Source: Acidimicrobiales bacterium (lineage in GTDB: Bacteria; Actinomycetota; Acidimicrobiia; Acidimicrobiales; Bog-793). From it: a DNA stretch of 64,000 nt. This document shows positions 1 to 11,100 of the stretch, in pieces. The stretch's first letter is position 1, and every line of letters starts with the position of its first letter. The stretch is from contig DATLTN010000052.1 of NCBI GenBank assembly GCA_035533595.1, forward strand, positions 33,555 to 97,554. Reading direction: 5' to 3'. The position numbers were made by a program, and so were the translations under genes. The notes under the pieces were generated by a model. That model was not told the origin of the DNA. It did not search any database and saw nothing but the letters and a program-made list of their open reading frames with translations.

Positions 1-1662
<1,662 letters not shown>

Positions 1663-1666
<4 letters not shown>

Positions 1667-3657
1667 CGCCGCCGCTCCGCGTCGACGTGCTCGAAGAGGG
1701 CCGCGAGCGTGGGGTCGTTTGCCAGCTCGGCGAGGGTGCGCCCGCTGCGCAGGCTCCAGTTGCCGTCGTCCTCGGTCCCGGGGCGGTTGATCGGCTGCTC
1801 CTCGAGGAAGGCGTCCTCGAGGTCGCACACGACGAGGTCCGCGGGGCTGCGCGCGAGGTGGCCGAGCAGGCCGCGGAGCGCGGCCCGGGTCGTCTCCGGC
1901 GAGGTGAGCGCAGCGTCGGTGCCGCTCCCCTCGGCCGCGAGGCCGAGCGCATCGGCGACCCGGTTACGCAGCGCGGCGCGCGCCGTGCGCGCGCCCGTGT
2001 CACCGGGGTCGAGGTCGTCGCCGCGCCAGAAGGCGGCGAAGCGCGGCAGGTCGTGGGTGCCGACCGACGCCACGGCGCGCGCCGGCGGCTCGGGGAGGGG
2101 CGCGTCGGCGCGCAGGGTGAACTGGAGGATCGAGCTGTGCAGCATTGCCTCGTCGTCCATAGCCCGTTCGGTGGTCGCTGAAACGGTGCCGAGGTCCTCG
2201 CCGACCACCACCGCCCCGGCGCGCGCCGCCTCGATCGCCACCAGCGCGTGCAGCTCCTCGGTCGGCGAGGCGACGTACGCGCCCTCGGTGGCGGGGGCGC
2301 CGGCGGGGATCCACCAGAGCCGCTCGAAGGCCATCACGTGGTCGATGCGCAGCACCTTGGCATAGGAGAAGGCGGCGCGCAGGCAGGCGCGCAGGTAGCG
2401 GTAGCCCTCCGTGCGCTGGCCCGTCGGGCTCGGCGGCGGGAAGCCCCAGTCCTGCCCGGCCGCCTGGAAGGGGTCCGGGGGGGCACCGACGTTCGCCCCG
2501 AAGGTGAAGCTCTCGGGGAACGCGGCGGTGTCGAAGCCCTCGGGGTGGACGCCGATCGGGAAGTCGAGGAGCAGTCCCGGGCCCTCGCCGGCGAGGGCGT
2601 CGAGCTGGCGGTCGAGGGCGAACTGGAGGTAGCGGTGGTAGGCCTCCCGCTGCTGTACGTCCGCGCCCGCAGGGGGGGTGGCGGCGAGGTCGTGACGGGC
2701 CCGGAACGAGCAGTAGGCGGCGAGCTCGGGGCGCGCCGCGTAGAAGGCATCGATCGCGGCGCGCCCCGCCGGGTCACGAGCCGCGAGCGCCGCGAGGCGC
2801 CCGAGCAGTGGGGCGCGGCGAGCGAGCACCTCGTCATAGCGCACCCGCGTCGGCTTGTCATCGGCCGCCCCGAGGAGCGCCGCGGCGTGCTCGCAGCGGA
2901 GCTGCTCATCCCCCGTCGCGGCGACGAGCGGGGTGAGATCGAGGTAGAGGCCGTTCCAGGCGAGGCGGGACAACGGCAGGTAGGGGCTCGTCTCGAGCGT
3001 CGGGCTCTCGCGTGCCGCGTAGAGCGGGAGGGTGGCGACGAGGGCCGCGCCCCGCTCGGCGAGGAGGCGGGAGAGGGCCGCGAGGTCGCCGAGGGTCCCC
3101 GCACCGAGGTCCGACGCACCCCGCAGCGCGTAGGTGGGGGTGAAGGCGCCCCAGCCGCGCTCGGCGCGTGGCAGTGCGGCCGGCGCGACGAGGAGCGTCG
3201 CCTGCTCGCAGAGGCCCGCCGAGACGAGGGCGATGCGGTGCACGCCGAGCGGCACCTCCCCCGGAAGGCGCACGGCACGCCGTCGCGCCCTGGTGGTCGG
3301 GGCCTCGAGGGACGAGAGAGGGTAGCGCTGCTCGTCGCCGTCCTCCTGGGTGACGACGAGCTCGGCGCCCGCGCCGAGCGCGCGCCGGGGGGTGAAGCTG
3401 ATCACCGGTGCGCCGGGGCCGCGGTGGACGAGCACGGCGTCGAGGGTCACGGCCGAGCGCCGCGCCCGCTCGGCGGCGGCCGCCGCGTTCGCGGCGCGCT
3501 CGCTCCCGACGCTCACCCCGAGCAGGCCGAGGAGGGCGACGACGCTCTCCCGCGGGGTCACGACGGTCTCACCCGTCGTCCTCCGGTAGCTGGTCGCGAT
3601 CCCGTGCAGCGCGGCGAGGCGCGCGAGGGCCGGCCCGGGGGCGGCGCCCACGCTCAC
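1663..3657 (-). CDS. malQ: 4-alpha-glucanotransferase (amylomaltase)
   Basis: GH77 disproportionating enzyme that moves glucan segments between maltodextrins and releases glucose. The 664-residue product has the family motifs GAPPDPFQAAGQDWGFPP, LRIDHVMAFERLWW (nucleophile Asp), VVGEDLGTV (acid/base Glu) and VGTHDLPRFAAFW. I chose the GTG at 3657 because its GTGA overlaps the stop of the upstream treS-mak gene and the usual N-terminal segment starts right after it; an upstream in-frame extension is low-complexity. Its stop overlaps the glgB ATG. Placement inside a GlgE-type operon suggests it trims or recycles maltooligosaccharides between the maltosyl-transfer and branching steps. Confidence 0.95.
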
Positions 3658-6600
3658 CGGTGGTGGCCGAGCAGCTCGAGGATGCCCTGGGCGGGGATGG
3701 TCACCCACTCGGGTCGGCTGTTCGCCTCGTAGCCGAGCTCGTAGAGGGCCTTCTCGAGGAGGAGGAAGTCGAGGAGGTTCTCGAGCTCCTCGCGCCCTTC
3801 GGGGAGGAAGGGCGCGTCCCAGCTCACCTCAAGGTAGGCGGTGAGGAAGGCGCCGGCGATCGAGCGGTACCAGAGCAGCAGGAGGCGCTCGAGGATCGAG
3901 GGGTCGCGCCCGGGGATGAGGTCGCGGCTCAGGCGGGTCGCCGCCACGGAGGCGACGTAGTGCACCGAGCGCAGCATGCCGGCGACGTCGGTGAGCGCCG
4001 GGCGGCGCAGGCGGCGGGTCGAGATCGAGCGGGCGGGCTCGCCCTCGAAGTCGATGATCGTGAAGTCGCGTCCGGTCCACAGCACCTGCCCGAGGTGGTA
4101 GTCACCGTGGCAGCGGATCTTCCAGGCGGTGCTCGAGCCCTCGCGCACGAGATCGAGGCGGGCGCGGATCTCCCCCTCGGCGGCGAGCACCTCGGTGATG
4201 ACGGGGTGCCGCTCGGGGAGGGCGCGCACGGCGCGGAAGCTGCTGCGCATCAGGCTGCGCGCCCCGTGCAGCATCGCCTGGCGGTCGATGGCCGTCAGCT
4301 GCTGCGGCACGATCGCCGGATCGTAGGGGCCGGATGCGAGCGCCCGGTGCATCTCCCCGGTCCGCCGCCCGAGGAGCTCGGCCCACTGCAGGTGGGGCCC
4401 GATCAGCGGGTGCCCGGAGTCGGGGGCCTGCATCGCGACGTCGAGCAGGCGGCTCGGCACGTGCACGATGAGCTCCTCGGGGTCGCGGTGCGCGACCGCC
4501 TCCTCGAGGCCGTGCAGCAGCGCGTCGAGGACGTAGCTGAAGCCGTCCCCCTCGTTCTGCACGTACTCCTGGACGACGGCGATGCAGGAGGCCTCGCTCG
4601 CGCCGTCGCTGCGCCGCTCGAGGTGGCCGGCGACGACCGGCGAGTGCGCGAAGCGGGCGCGCTCGTGGAGGAAGCGGCCGAGCTCGACGTCGGGGTTGAT
4701 CCCCGGCTCGACGCGCCGCAGGAGCTTCACGACGAGGCGGTTGGCGAGCACGATCGAGGAGTTCGACTGGTCGCCTCCGATCAGCTGGCTCGGGGCGTCG
4801 GCTTCGATGCCACGCGTCAGGCGCGTGAACGCGGGGGCGGGCACGGTGCTGATGCGCCCGGCGGTGCCGAGGAGCTGGCGGCGGCGCCCGAGGGCGCGCA
4901 CGAGCGCCGCGGCGAGCTCCGGGTCGTAGGTCGCGTCGAAGAGCACCCCCTCCTCACCGCCGCTGCGCAGCTCGCTGAGGAGCGACTCGGGGTGATGGCG
5001 GCGGAGGTCCTCGGCCCGTTCGCCGGTGGCGAAGGCGGCGGGCACGAGGTAGTCCTCCGGTGCCCCCTGGTCGAAGGCGACGTGCAGGAAGAGCAGGCTC
5101 GCGACCTGCTCGCTGGGCCGCTCGGCGTGCGGCAGCCCGACGACGTCGTCGATCGTCACCCGCCGGATGCGCCGCGCCTTGTCCCTGTACCAGCGGCGCC
5201 GCGGCAGGTAGTCGACGAGCGAGCCCTCGAGGCGCAGCTTCGCCGCCCCGCTGAAGACGTCGGTGAAGCGGCCGGGCACCTCGAGGTGCGGCGGCTGCGG
5301 CTCGGCCTGCTCGACGGAGGCCTCGATCGCGAACCAGTAGAAGCCATGCGGCCCGAGGGTGATGAAGTACGGGAGGTCGCCGATCGGCGGGAACTCGGTG
5401 CCGCCGAAGAGCTCGACGGGGACCGCGCCGAGATAGCCCTGCAGGTCCAGCGAGACGCACTGGGTGAAGCGGGAGAGGTTGACGACGACGAGCAGCGTTT
5501 CGTCCCCGAGGCGGCGGAGGAAGGCGAAGACCTTGCGGTTCTCCGGCAGCAGGATCTCGAGGTCACCGCGGCTGAAGGCGCGGTAGCGGTTGCGCAGCGC
5601 CACCAGCCGCCGCATCCACCACAACAGCGAGCTCGGGTTCTCCTCCTGGGCGGCGACGTTCACCGACTGCGCGTGGTACTCGGGGTCGATCACCACCGGC
5701 AGGTAGAGGCGCTGCGGGTTGGCGTTGCTGAAGCCGGCGTTGCGGTCGCCGTCCCACTGCATCGGTGTCCGCACCCCGTTGCGGTCACCGAGATAGATGT
5801 TGTCGCCCATCCCGATCTCGTCGCCGTAGTAGATGATCGGCGTCCCCGGCAACGAGAAGAGCAGGCCGAGCATCATCTCGATGAGGTTGCGGTCGTTGCC
5901 GAGGAGGGGCGCGAGGCGGCGGCGGATGCCGACGTTCAGGCGGGCCTGGGGGTCCTCCGCGTAGGTGCGGTACATGTAGTCCCGCTCCTCGTCGGTGACC
6001 ATCTCGAGCGTCAGCTCGTCGTGGTTGCGGAGGAACAGCGCCCACTGGCTCTCGGGGGGGATCGGCGGGGTCTCGGTGAGGATGTCGACGATCGGAAAGC
6101 GGTCCTCCTGGCGGGCCGCCATGAAGATGCGGGGCATCAGCGGGAAGTGGAAGGCCATGTGGCAGGCGCCCTCGAGGTAGGCGACGGCGTCCTCGGGCCA
6201 CTGGTTCGCCTCGGCGAGCAGCATCCGGTTGGGGAAGTGCGCGTCGACGTGCGCGCGCAGCTCGCGGAGGAAGGCGAAGGTCTCCGGCAGGTTCTCGCAG
6301 GTCGTCCCCTCGCGGGCGTAGAGGTAGGGGACGGCGTCGAGGCGCAGCCCGTCGACCCCCATCTCCAGCCAGTAGTCGACGACGTCGACCATCGCGGCGC
6401 GCACCGCCGGGTTGTCGTAGTTGAGGCTCGGCTGGTGGGAGTAGAAGCGGTGCCAGTAGTAGGCGCCGGCTGCCGAGTCGAAGGCCCAGTTCGAGGTCTC
6501 GAAGTCCTTGAAGATCACCCGCGCCTCGCGGTAGCGGTCGGGGGTGTCGGACCAGACGTAGAAGTCGCGCTCCACCGAGCCCGCGGGCGCGGCGCGAGCC

Positions 6601-6971
6601 CGCGTGAACCAGGGGTGCTCGTCGGAGGTGTGGGCGAGGACGAGCTCGGTGATCACCCTCAGCCCGCGGGCGTGCGCCTCGCGCAACAGCGCCCGGAAGT
6701 CCGTGAGCGTCCCGTAGGCCGGGTGGACGCGGCGGTAGTCGGCGATGTCGTAGCCGTCGTCGCGCAGCGGTGAGGGGTAGAAGGGCAGCAGCCAGAGCGC
6801 GGTGACGCCGAGCTCGCGGAGGTAGTCGAGCTTGCCGATCAGCCCGCGGAAGTCCCCGACGCCGTCGCCGTTGCTGTCGGCGAAGGCGCGGACGTGCACC
6901 TCGTAGAGGACCGCGTCCTTGTACCACAGAGGGTCCGGCGCCGGCCCGAGGTCACGGCGGCGCGCGCTCAC
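3654..6971 (-). CDS. treS: Trehalose synthase–maltokinase fusion (TreS-Mak/Pep2)
   Basis: A bifunctional 1105-residue protein. Residues about 1-560 are a GH13 trehalose synthase that interconverts trehalose and maltose (LWYKDAVLYEVHVRAF, GLRLDAVPYLY nucleophile, LLAEANQWPED, LRNHDELTLEM). The rest is a maltokinase with the aminoglycoside-phosphotransferase-like signature HGDYHLGQVLW and IIDFEGEPAR, which phosphorylates maltose at C1. In many actinobacteria TreS and Pep2 are separate subunits of one complex; here they are one chain, a fusion also known elsewhere. GTG start at 6971 overlaps the glgE stop (GTGA) and the stop overlaps malQ. The product, maltose 1-phosphate, is the GlgE substrate. 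Confidence 0.95.
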   Translation of the reverse strand: MSARRRDLGPAPDPLWYKDAVLYEVHVRAFADSNGDGVGDFRGLIGKLDYLRELGVTALWLLPFYPSPLRDDGYDIADYRRVHPAYGTLTDFRALLREAHARGLRVITELVLAHTSDEHPWFTRARAAPAGSVERDFYVWSDTPDRYREARVIFKDFETSNWAFDSAAGAYYWHRFYSHQPSLNYDNPAVRAAMVDVVDYWLEMGVDGLRLDAVPYLYAREGTTCENLPETFAFLRELRAHVDAHFPNRMLLAEANQWPEDAVAYLEGACHMAFHFPLMPRIFMAARQEDRFPIVDILTETPPIPPESQWALFLRNHDELTLEMVTDEERDYMYRTYAEDPQARLNVGIRRRLAPLLGNDRNLIEMMLGLLFSLPGTPIIYYGDEIGMGDNIYLGDRNGVRTPMQWDGDRNAGFSNANPQRLYLPVVIDPEYHAQSVNVAAQEENPSSLLWWMRRLVALRNRYRAFSRGDLEILLPENRKVFAFLRRLGDETLLVVVNLSRFTQCVSLDLQGYLGAVPVELFGGTEFPPIGDLPYFITLGPHGFYWFAIEASVEQAEPQPPHLEVPGRFTDVFSGAAKLRLEGSLVDYLPRRRWYRDKARRIRRVTIDDVVGLPHAERPSEQVASLLFLHVAFDQGAPEDYLVPAAFATGERAEDLRRHHPESLLSELRSGGEEGVLFDATYDPELAAALVRALGRRRQLLGTAGRISTVPAPAFTRLTRGIEADAPSQLIGGDQSNSSIVLANRLVVKLLRRVEPGINPDVELGRFLHERARFAHSPVVAGHLERRSDGASEASCIAVVQEYVQNEGDGFSYVLDALLHGLEEAVAHRDPEELIVHVPSRLLDVAMQAPDSGHPLIGPHLQWAELLGRRTGEMHRALASGPYDPAIVPQQLTAIDRQAMLHGARSLMRSSFRAVRALPERHPVITEVLAAEGEIRARLDLVREGSSTAWKIRCHGDYHLGQVLWTGRDFTIIDFEGEPARSISTRRLRRPALTDVAGMLRSVHYVASVAATRLSRDLIPGRDPSILERLLLLWYRSIAGAFLTAYLEVSWDAPFLPEGREELENLLDFLLLEKALYELGYEANSRPEWVTIPAQGILELLGHHR

Positions 6972-9010
6972 CCGCCCGCCCCGAGGGGTGCCGCGGCGGC
7001 GCCGGGGGCGGCGGCCGTCGGCGCCGGGGTGCTCGGCTCGACCGCGAAGAGGTGACCGGGGGCGCGCTTCGGATCGAGGATCACGAAGTTGCGGCCGACC
7101 TGCCAGTGGTAGCGCTCGCCGCTCAGCAGATCGTGCACGTCGAAGCGCTCCACCTCCGGGCCGGCGAAGCCGGCGGGGAGCTCCACCCAGCCCGACTGGG
7201 GGTAGTGCGCGTCGAGGTTGGCGACGCAGAGCACCGTGGCCCCCGCCTCCCCGGCGCCCGGGTGCTTGGAGTAGGCGAGGAGGGCGGGGTTGTCCGCGCC
7301 GTAAAAGGCGAGTGTGGTGTTCCGGCGGAGGGCGGCCTCGGCGCGCCGCAGCGCGTTCAGCTGCGCGACGAGGGGCGCGACGCCCGCCTTCTCGTCGAGG
7401 TGCCAGTGGCGTAGCTCGTACTTCTCTGAGTCGAGGTACTCCTCGGAGCCGACACTGCGCGGGCGGTGCTCCGCCTGCTCGAAGGCGGGGCCGTAGATCC
7501 CCCAGCTGGCCGACAGCGTCGCCGCGAGGAGCGCCCGCAGCGCGAACGCGGCGGCGCCGTCGCGCTGCAGCTGCTCGGTGAGGATGTCGGGGGTGTTCGG
7601 CCACAGGTTGGGGCGGAAGTAGGCCGCCATCTCGGGGCTCGTCAACTCGCGGAGATAGTCCACCAGCTCCTCTTTGCCCTGGCGCCAGGCGAAGTAGGTG
7701 TAGGACTGGCTGAAGCCGAGCTTCGCGAGCTCGCCCATCACCTTCGGGCGGGTGAAGGCCTCGGCGAGGAAGACGACCTCGGGATCCCTGCGCTGCACCT
7801 CCCGGATCAGCCACTCCCAGAAGGAGAAGGGCTTGGTGTGGGGGTTGTCGACCCGGAAGATGCGGATCCCGCGCTCGACCCAGAACTCGACGACCCCGCG
7901 CAGCGCCTGCCAAAGGTTGCGCCAATCGCGGCTCTCGAAGTCGATCGGGTAGATGTCCTCGTAGCGCTTCGGGGGGTTCTCCGCGTAGCGGATCGAGCCG
8001 TCGGCGCGATGGCGGAACCACTGCGGGTGCTCGCGGACCCAGGGGTGGTCGGGTGAGCACTGGAAGGCGAGGTCGAGGGCGACCTCGACCCCTCGCTGCG
8101 CCGCGGCGGCGACGAGGGCGTCGAAGTCCGCGAAGCTCCCGAGCTCGGGGTGCAGCGCGGTGTGACCGCCCGAGGGGCCGCCGATCGCCCACGGGCTCCC
8201 GGGGTCCTCGGGCCCCGCCTCGGTGGCGCCGTTCCGACCCTTGCGGTGCGTCGTCCCGATCGGGTGCACCGGCGGCAGGTAGAGGACGTCGATGCCGAGG
8301 TGCGCCAGGTAGTCGAGGCGCCCGAGCACGTCGCGGAAGGTTCCGTGTGCCCCCTCCTCCTCGGCACAGGAGCGGGGGAAGAGCTCGTACCAGGCGCCGA
8401 CGAGGGCCCGCTCCCGTTCCACCTGCACGGGGTAGGGGGCGCTTGTGACACGCTGCGCCGGATCGGGGTAGCGGGCGCAGAGCGCGGCGACCTCGTCGCC
8501 GACGAGCTCGTCGAAAAGCGGCGGACGCGCCGCGAAGGGCTCGGTGACCTCCATCAGCCGCCGGCGGTCGTTGCCGCGCGCCCGCACCGCCGCGGCGCGC
8601 GCGAGTGCTCCCCCGGTGAGCAGCTCGAGGCCGATGTCCTCGCCGGCCGCCGCCTTGATCGCGACCTCGCGCCGCCAGCTCCCGAAGTGGTCGACGGCGA
8701 CCTCGGCCACCACCTCGTGGCGGCCGAGGCGCGAGAACGAGAGCGTCGCCCCGTAGCGGTCGTTGCCGAGGGCGACGAGCGGCACGCGCTGCCAGCGCCG
8801 CTCCTCCTCGTGGCGGTGGCGGAGCTCGCCGGTGAGCAGGTCGTGGCCGTCAAGGAGGGCGTCCACCTCGAAGCGCTGCGGGTCACCGGCGATCGCCTTC
8901 AGCGCTCGCCTGCCCCCGTCGACCGCGGGCCACAGCCCCGACAGGGTGGGGCGCGCCGGTGGCGCGCCGGCGGCGGGGAGCGAGGGGTCCGCAGCGTGGA
9001 GTTGGCGCAC
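6968..9010 (-). CDS. glgE: Alpha-1,4-glucan:maltose-1-phosphate maltosyltransferase
   Basis: GH13 subfamily 3 enzyme that adds maltosyl units from maltose 1-phosphate to alpha-1,4-glucan. The 680-residue length fits the family. Motifs include VGAWYELFPRS, YLPPVHPIGTTHRKG, VALDLAFQCSPDHPWV, IRIFRVDNPHTKPFSFW (Asp nucleophile) and VFLAEAFTRPKVM (acid/base Glu). The reading frame stays open far upstream, opposite the ABC gene, so the start is a choice: GTG at 9010 has an AGGGA stretch about 6 nt upstream and precedes the conserved N-terminal domain. It is the first gene of the operon glgE-treS/mak-malQ-glgB. The 101-bp gap before it contains repeats described separately. Confidence 0.95.
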   Translation of the reverse strand: MRQLHAADPSLPAAGAPPARPTLSGLWPAVDGGRRALKAIAGDPQRFEVDALLDGHDLLTGELRHRHEEERRWQRVPLVALGNDRYGATLSFSRLGRHEVVAEVAVDHFGSWRREVAIKAAAGEDIGLELLTGGALARAAAVRARGNDRRRLMEVTEPFAARPPLFDELVGDEVAALCARYPDPAQRVTSAPYPVQVERERALVGAWYELFPRSCAEEEGAHGTFRDVLGRLDYLAHLGIDVLYLPPVHPIGTTHRKGRNGATEAGPEDPGSPWAIGGPSGGHTALHPELGSFADFDALVAAAAQRGVEVALDLAFQCSPDHPWVREHPQWFRHRADGSIRYAENPPKRYEDIYPIDFESRDWRNLWQALRGVVEFWVERGIRIFRVDNPHTKPFSFWEWLIREVQRRDPEVVFLAEAFTRPKVMGELAKLGFSQSYTYFAWRQGKEELVDYLRELTSPEMAAYFRPNLWPNTPDILTEQLQRDGAAAFALRALLAATLSASWGIYGPAFEQAEHRPRSVGSEEYLDSEKYELRHWHLDEKAGVAPLVAQLNALRRAEAALRRNTTLAFYGADNPALLAYSKHPGAGEAGATVLCVANLDAHYPQSGWVELPAGFAGPEVERFDVHDLLSGERYHWQVGRNFVILDPKRAPGHLFAVEPSTPAPTAAAPGAAAAPLGAGG

Positions 9011-9024
9011 GGCAGTCCCTACCC

Positions 9025-9081
9025 GAACAGGATCGTGTCGACGCCCACCGTGCGCCGGTTCTACCTGTTCTAGTCGACGCC
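9025..9081. promoter_or_regulatory. Repeat-containing region upstream of glgE
   Basis: The 101-bp gap between glgE and the upstream ABC gene carries two copies of GTCGACGCC (9037-9045 and 9073-9081). It also has an inverted pair GAACAGG (9025-9031) / CCTGTTC (9064-9070), and on the minus strand the tandem TAGAAC-N3-TAGAAC (9058-9072). The TAGAAC units could serve as -10-like boxes, or the set could be an operator for the trehalose/glucan operon. This is inferred only from position and symmetry; no known regulator site was recognised. Confidence 0.35.
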
Positions 9082-9111
9082 GCGACACGTCCCTCACTTG
9101 TGGCGCGCCCC

Positions 9112-11001
9112 TCAGGCCGGTTGCGCCTCTTCCTCGGGGGCCTCCGCGAACTGGGTGCGATAGAGCTCGGAGTAGAGCCCACCGCTGGCGAGCAGTTGGC
9201 CGTGCCGCCCGCTCTCGACGATGCGGCCGCCCTCGAGGACGAGGATCTGGTCGGCCTCGCGGATCGTCGAGAGGCGGTGCGCGATGACGAGCGAGGTCCG
9301 TCCCTCGAGTGCGGTGTCGAGCGCCCGCTGCACCGCCACCTCGGACTCCGAGTCGAGGTGGGCCGTCGCCTCGTCGAGGATCACGACGTCGGGGGCCTTC
9401 AGCAACAGGCGGGCGATCGCCACCCGCTGCTTCTCGCCACCGGAGAGGCGGTAGCCACGGTCGCCGACGAGGGTGTCGAGGCCCTCGGGGAGCGAGCGCA
9501 CGAGCTCGGCGATCTGGCCGCCCTCGAGCGCCTCCCAGAGCTCCTCCTCGCTCGCCGCCGGCCGGGCGTAGAGGAGGTTGGCGCGGATCGTGTCGTGGAA
9601 GAGGTGCGCGTCCTGGGTGACGACCCCGACCGCCTCCTGCAAAGAGGAGAGGGTGAGCGAGCGCACGTCGTGGCCGCCGACGAGCACGCTCCCGCCGTTC
9701 GCGTCGTACAGGCGCGAGACGAGGGCGCCGATCGTCGTCTTGCCGGCGCCCGAGTGGCCGACGAGCGCGACCAGCTGGCCCGGCTCGACGGTGAAGCTCA
9801 CGTCGTGGAGCACCTCCACACGGGGATGGCGCTCGAGCACCGCGACCGACTCGAGCGAGGCGAGCGAGACCTCGTCGGCGCCGGGGTAGGAGAAATCGAC
9901 GTGTCGGAACTCGACGCCGTTGTGGCCGCGCGGTAGGGCGCCGGCGCCGGGCGCCTCGGTGATCATCGGCTCGAGGTCGAGGACCTCGAAGACCCGGTCG
10001 AACGAGACGAGCGCCGTCATCACGTCGAGCTGGACGTTGGAGAGGGAGGTGAGCGGGCCGTAGAGGCGGGTGAGGTAGGAGCCGAGCGCCACCACCGTGC
10101 CCACCTGCAGCGTGCCGTGGGCGGCGAGGACGCCGCCCCATCCGTAGACCACGGCGGTCGCCACCGAGGCGGTGAGCATGATCCCGGCGAAGAAGATCCG
10201 CCCGAGCATCGCCTGGTGGATGCCGATGTCCCGCACCCGCCCGGCCCGCGAGTCGAACGCGGCACGGTCGCTCTCTGGGCGGCCGAAGATCTTCACGAGC
10301 AGCGCCCCGGAGACGTTGAAGCGCTCGGTCATCATCGTCGTCATCTCGGCGTTCAACGAGTACGACTCGCGCGTGATCACCTGCAGCCGACGGCCGACGA
10401 GGCGTGCCGGGATGACGAAGACCGGGAGGATCACCAGCGCGACGAGCGTGATCGGCCAGGAGAGGAAGAACATCGCCACGAGGACGAAGGACACCGTGAC
10501 GACGTTGGAGACGACGTTCTGCAGCACGTCGGTGAAGGCCTGTTGGGCGCCGAGGACGTCGTTGTTGAGGCGCGAGACGAGCGCGCCTGTCTGGGCGCGG
10601 GTGAAGAAGGCGATCGGCATCCGGCTCACGTGCGCGAAGACCCGTGAGCGCATGTCGAAGATGAGTCCCTCGCCGACGCGCGAGGAGATCATCCGCTCGA
10701 TCACCCCGAGCGCGACGTCGAAAAAGGCGAGGCCGGCGAGCAAAAAGGCGAGCGAGACGACGAGCGAGCCCCGGTGATCCTTGATCCCGACGTCGATGAT
10801 CTCCCGGTAGATGAGCGGGTTCACCGTCCCGGCGGCGGCGTCGACCGCGATGAGCACCAGGAAGACCGCGAGCATCCACCGGTAGGGCTTCGCGAAGCGG
10901 ATGATGCGGCGCACCGTGCCGCGCTTTAGCGGCGTCTTCAGCACCGAGCGGTCCCGGCGCATGTGCCCCCAGTACATCGCGCCGCCCATGCCCATGCCCA
11001 C
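9112..11001 (-). CDS. ABC exporter, fused membrane and ATPase domains
   Basis: A 629-residue half-transporter of the type-I exporter fold. About six membrane segments lie in the first 330 residues (for example WMLAVFLVLIAVDAA and ITLVALVILPVFVIPA). They are followed by a nucleotide-binding domain with Walker A GHSGAGKTT, the LSGGEKQRVAIARLLLKAP signature, Walker B VVILDEATAHLD and the H-loop VIAHRLST. It probably works as a homodimer exporting a lipid, peptide or drug; the substrate cannot be read from sequence. The GTG at 11001 has GGAGG 8 nt upstream, better than the in-frame ATGs 6 and 12 nt downstream. It is transcribed toward glgE but separated from it by 101 bp. Confidence 0.9.
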   Translation of the reverse strand: MGMGMGGAMYWGHMRRDRSVLKTPLKRGTVRRIIRFAKPYRWMLAVFLVLIAVDAAAGTVNPLIYREIIDVGIKDHRGSLVVSLAFLLAGLAFFDVALGVIERMISSRVGEGLIFDMRSRVFAHVSRMPIAFFTRAQTGALVSRLNNDVLGAQQAFTDVLQNVVSNVVTVSFVLVAMFFLSWPITLVALVILPVFVIPARLVGRRLQVITRESYSLNAEMTTMMTERFNVSGALLVKIFGRPESDRAAFDSRAGRVRDIGIHQAMLGRIFFAGIMLTASVATAVVYGWGGVLAAHGTLQVGTVVALGSYLTRLYGPLTSLSNVQLDVMTALVSFDRVFEVLDLEPMITEAPGAGALPRGHNGVEFRHVDFSYPGADEVSLASLESVAVLERHPRVEVLHDVSFTVEPGQLVALVGHSGAGKTTIGALVSRLYDANGGSVLVGGHDVRSLTLSSLQEAVGVVTQDAHLFHDTIRANLLYARPAASEEELWEALEGGQIAELVRSLPEGLDTLVGDRGYRLSGGEKQRVAIARLLLKAPDVVILDEATAHLDSESEVAVQRALDTALEGRTSLVIAHRLSTIREADQILVLEGGRIVESGRHGQLLASGGLYSELYRTQFAEAPEEEAQPA

Positions 11002-11100
11002 CGCGCCGACCTCCGCCTCTCCGCCGCGGCGAGCGTATCGGGGTGCCTGCGCCCTCCCCGGCGCGTCGTATGTTCATCAGGCGGTAACTTGACCGGCGCA

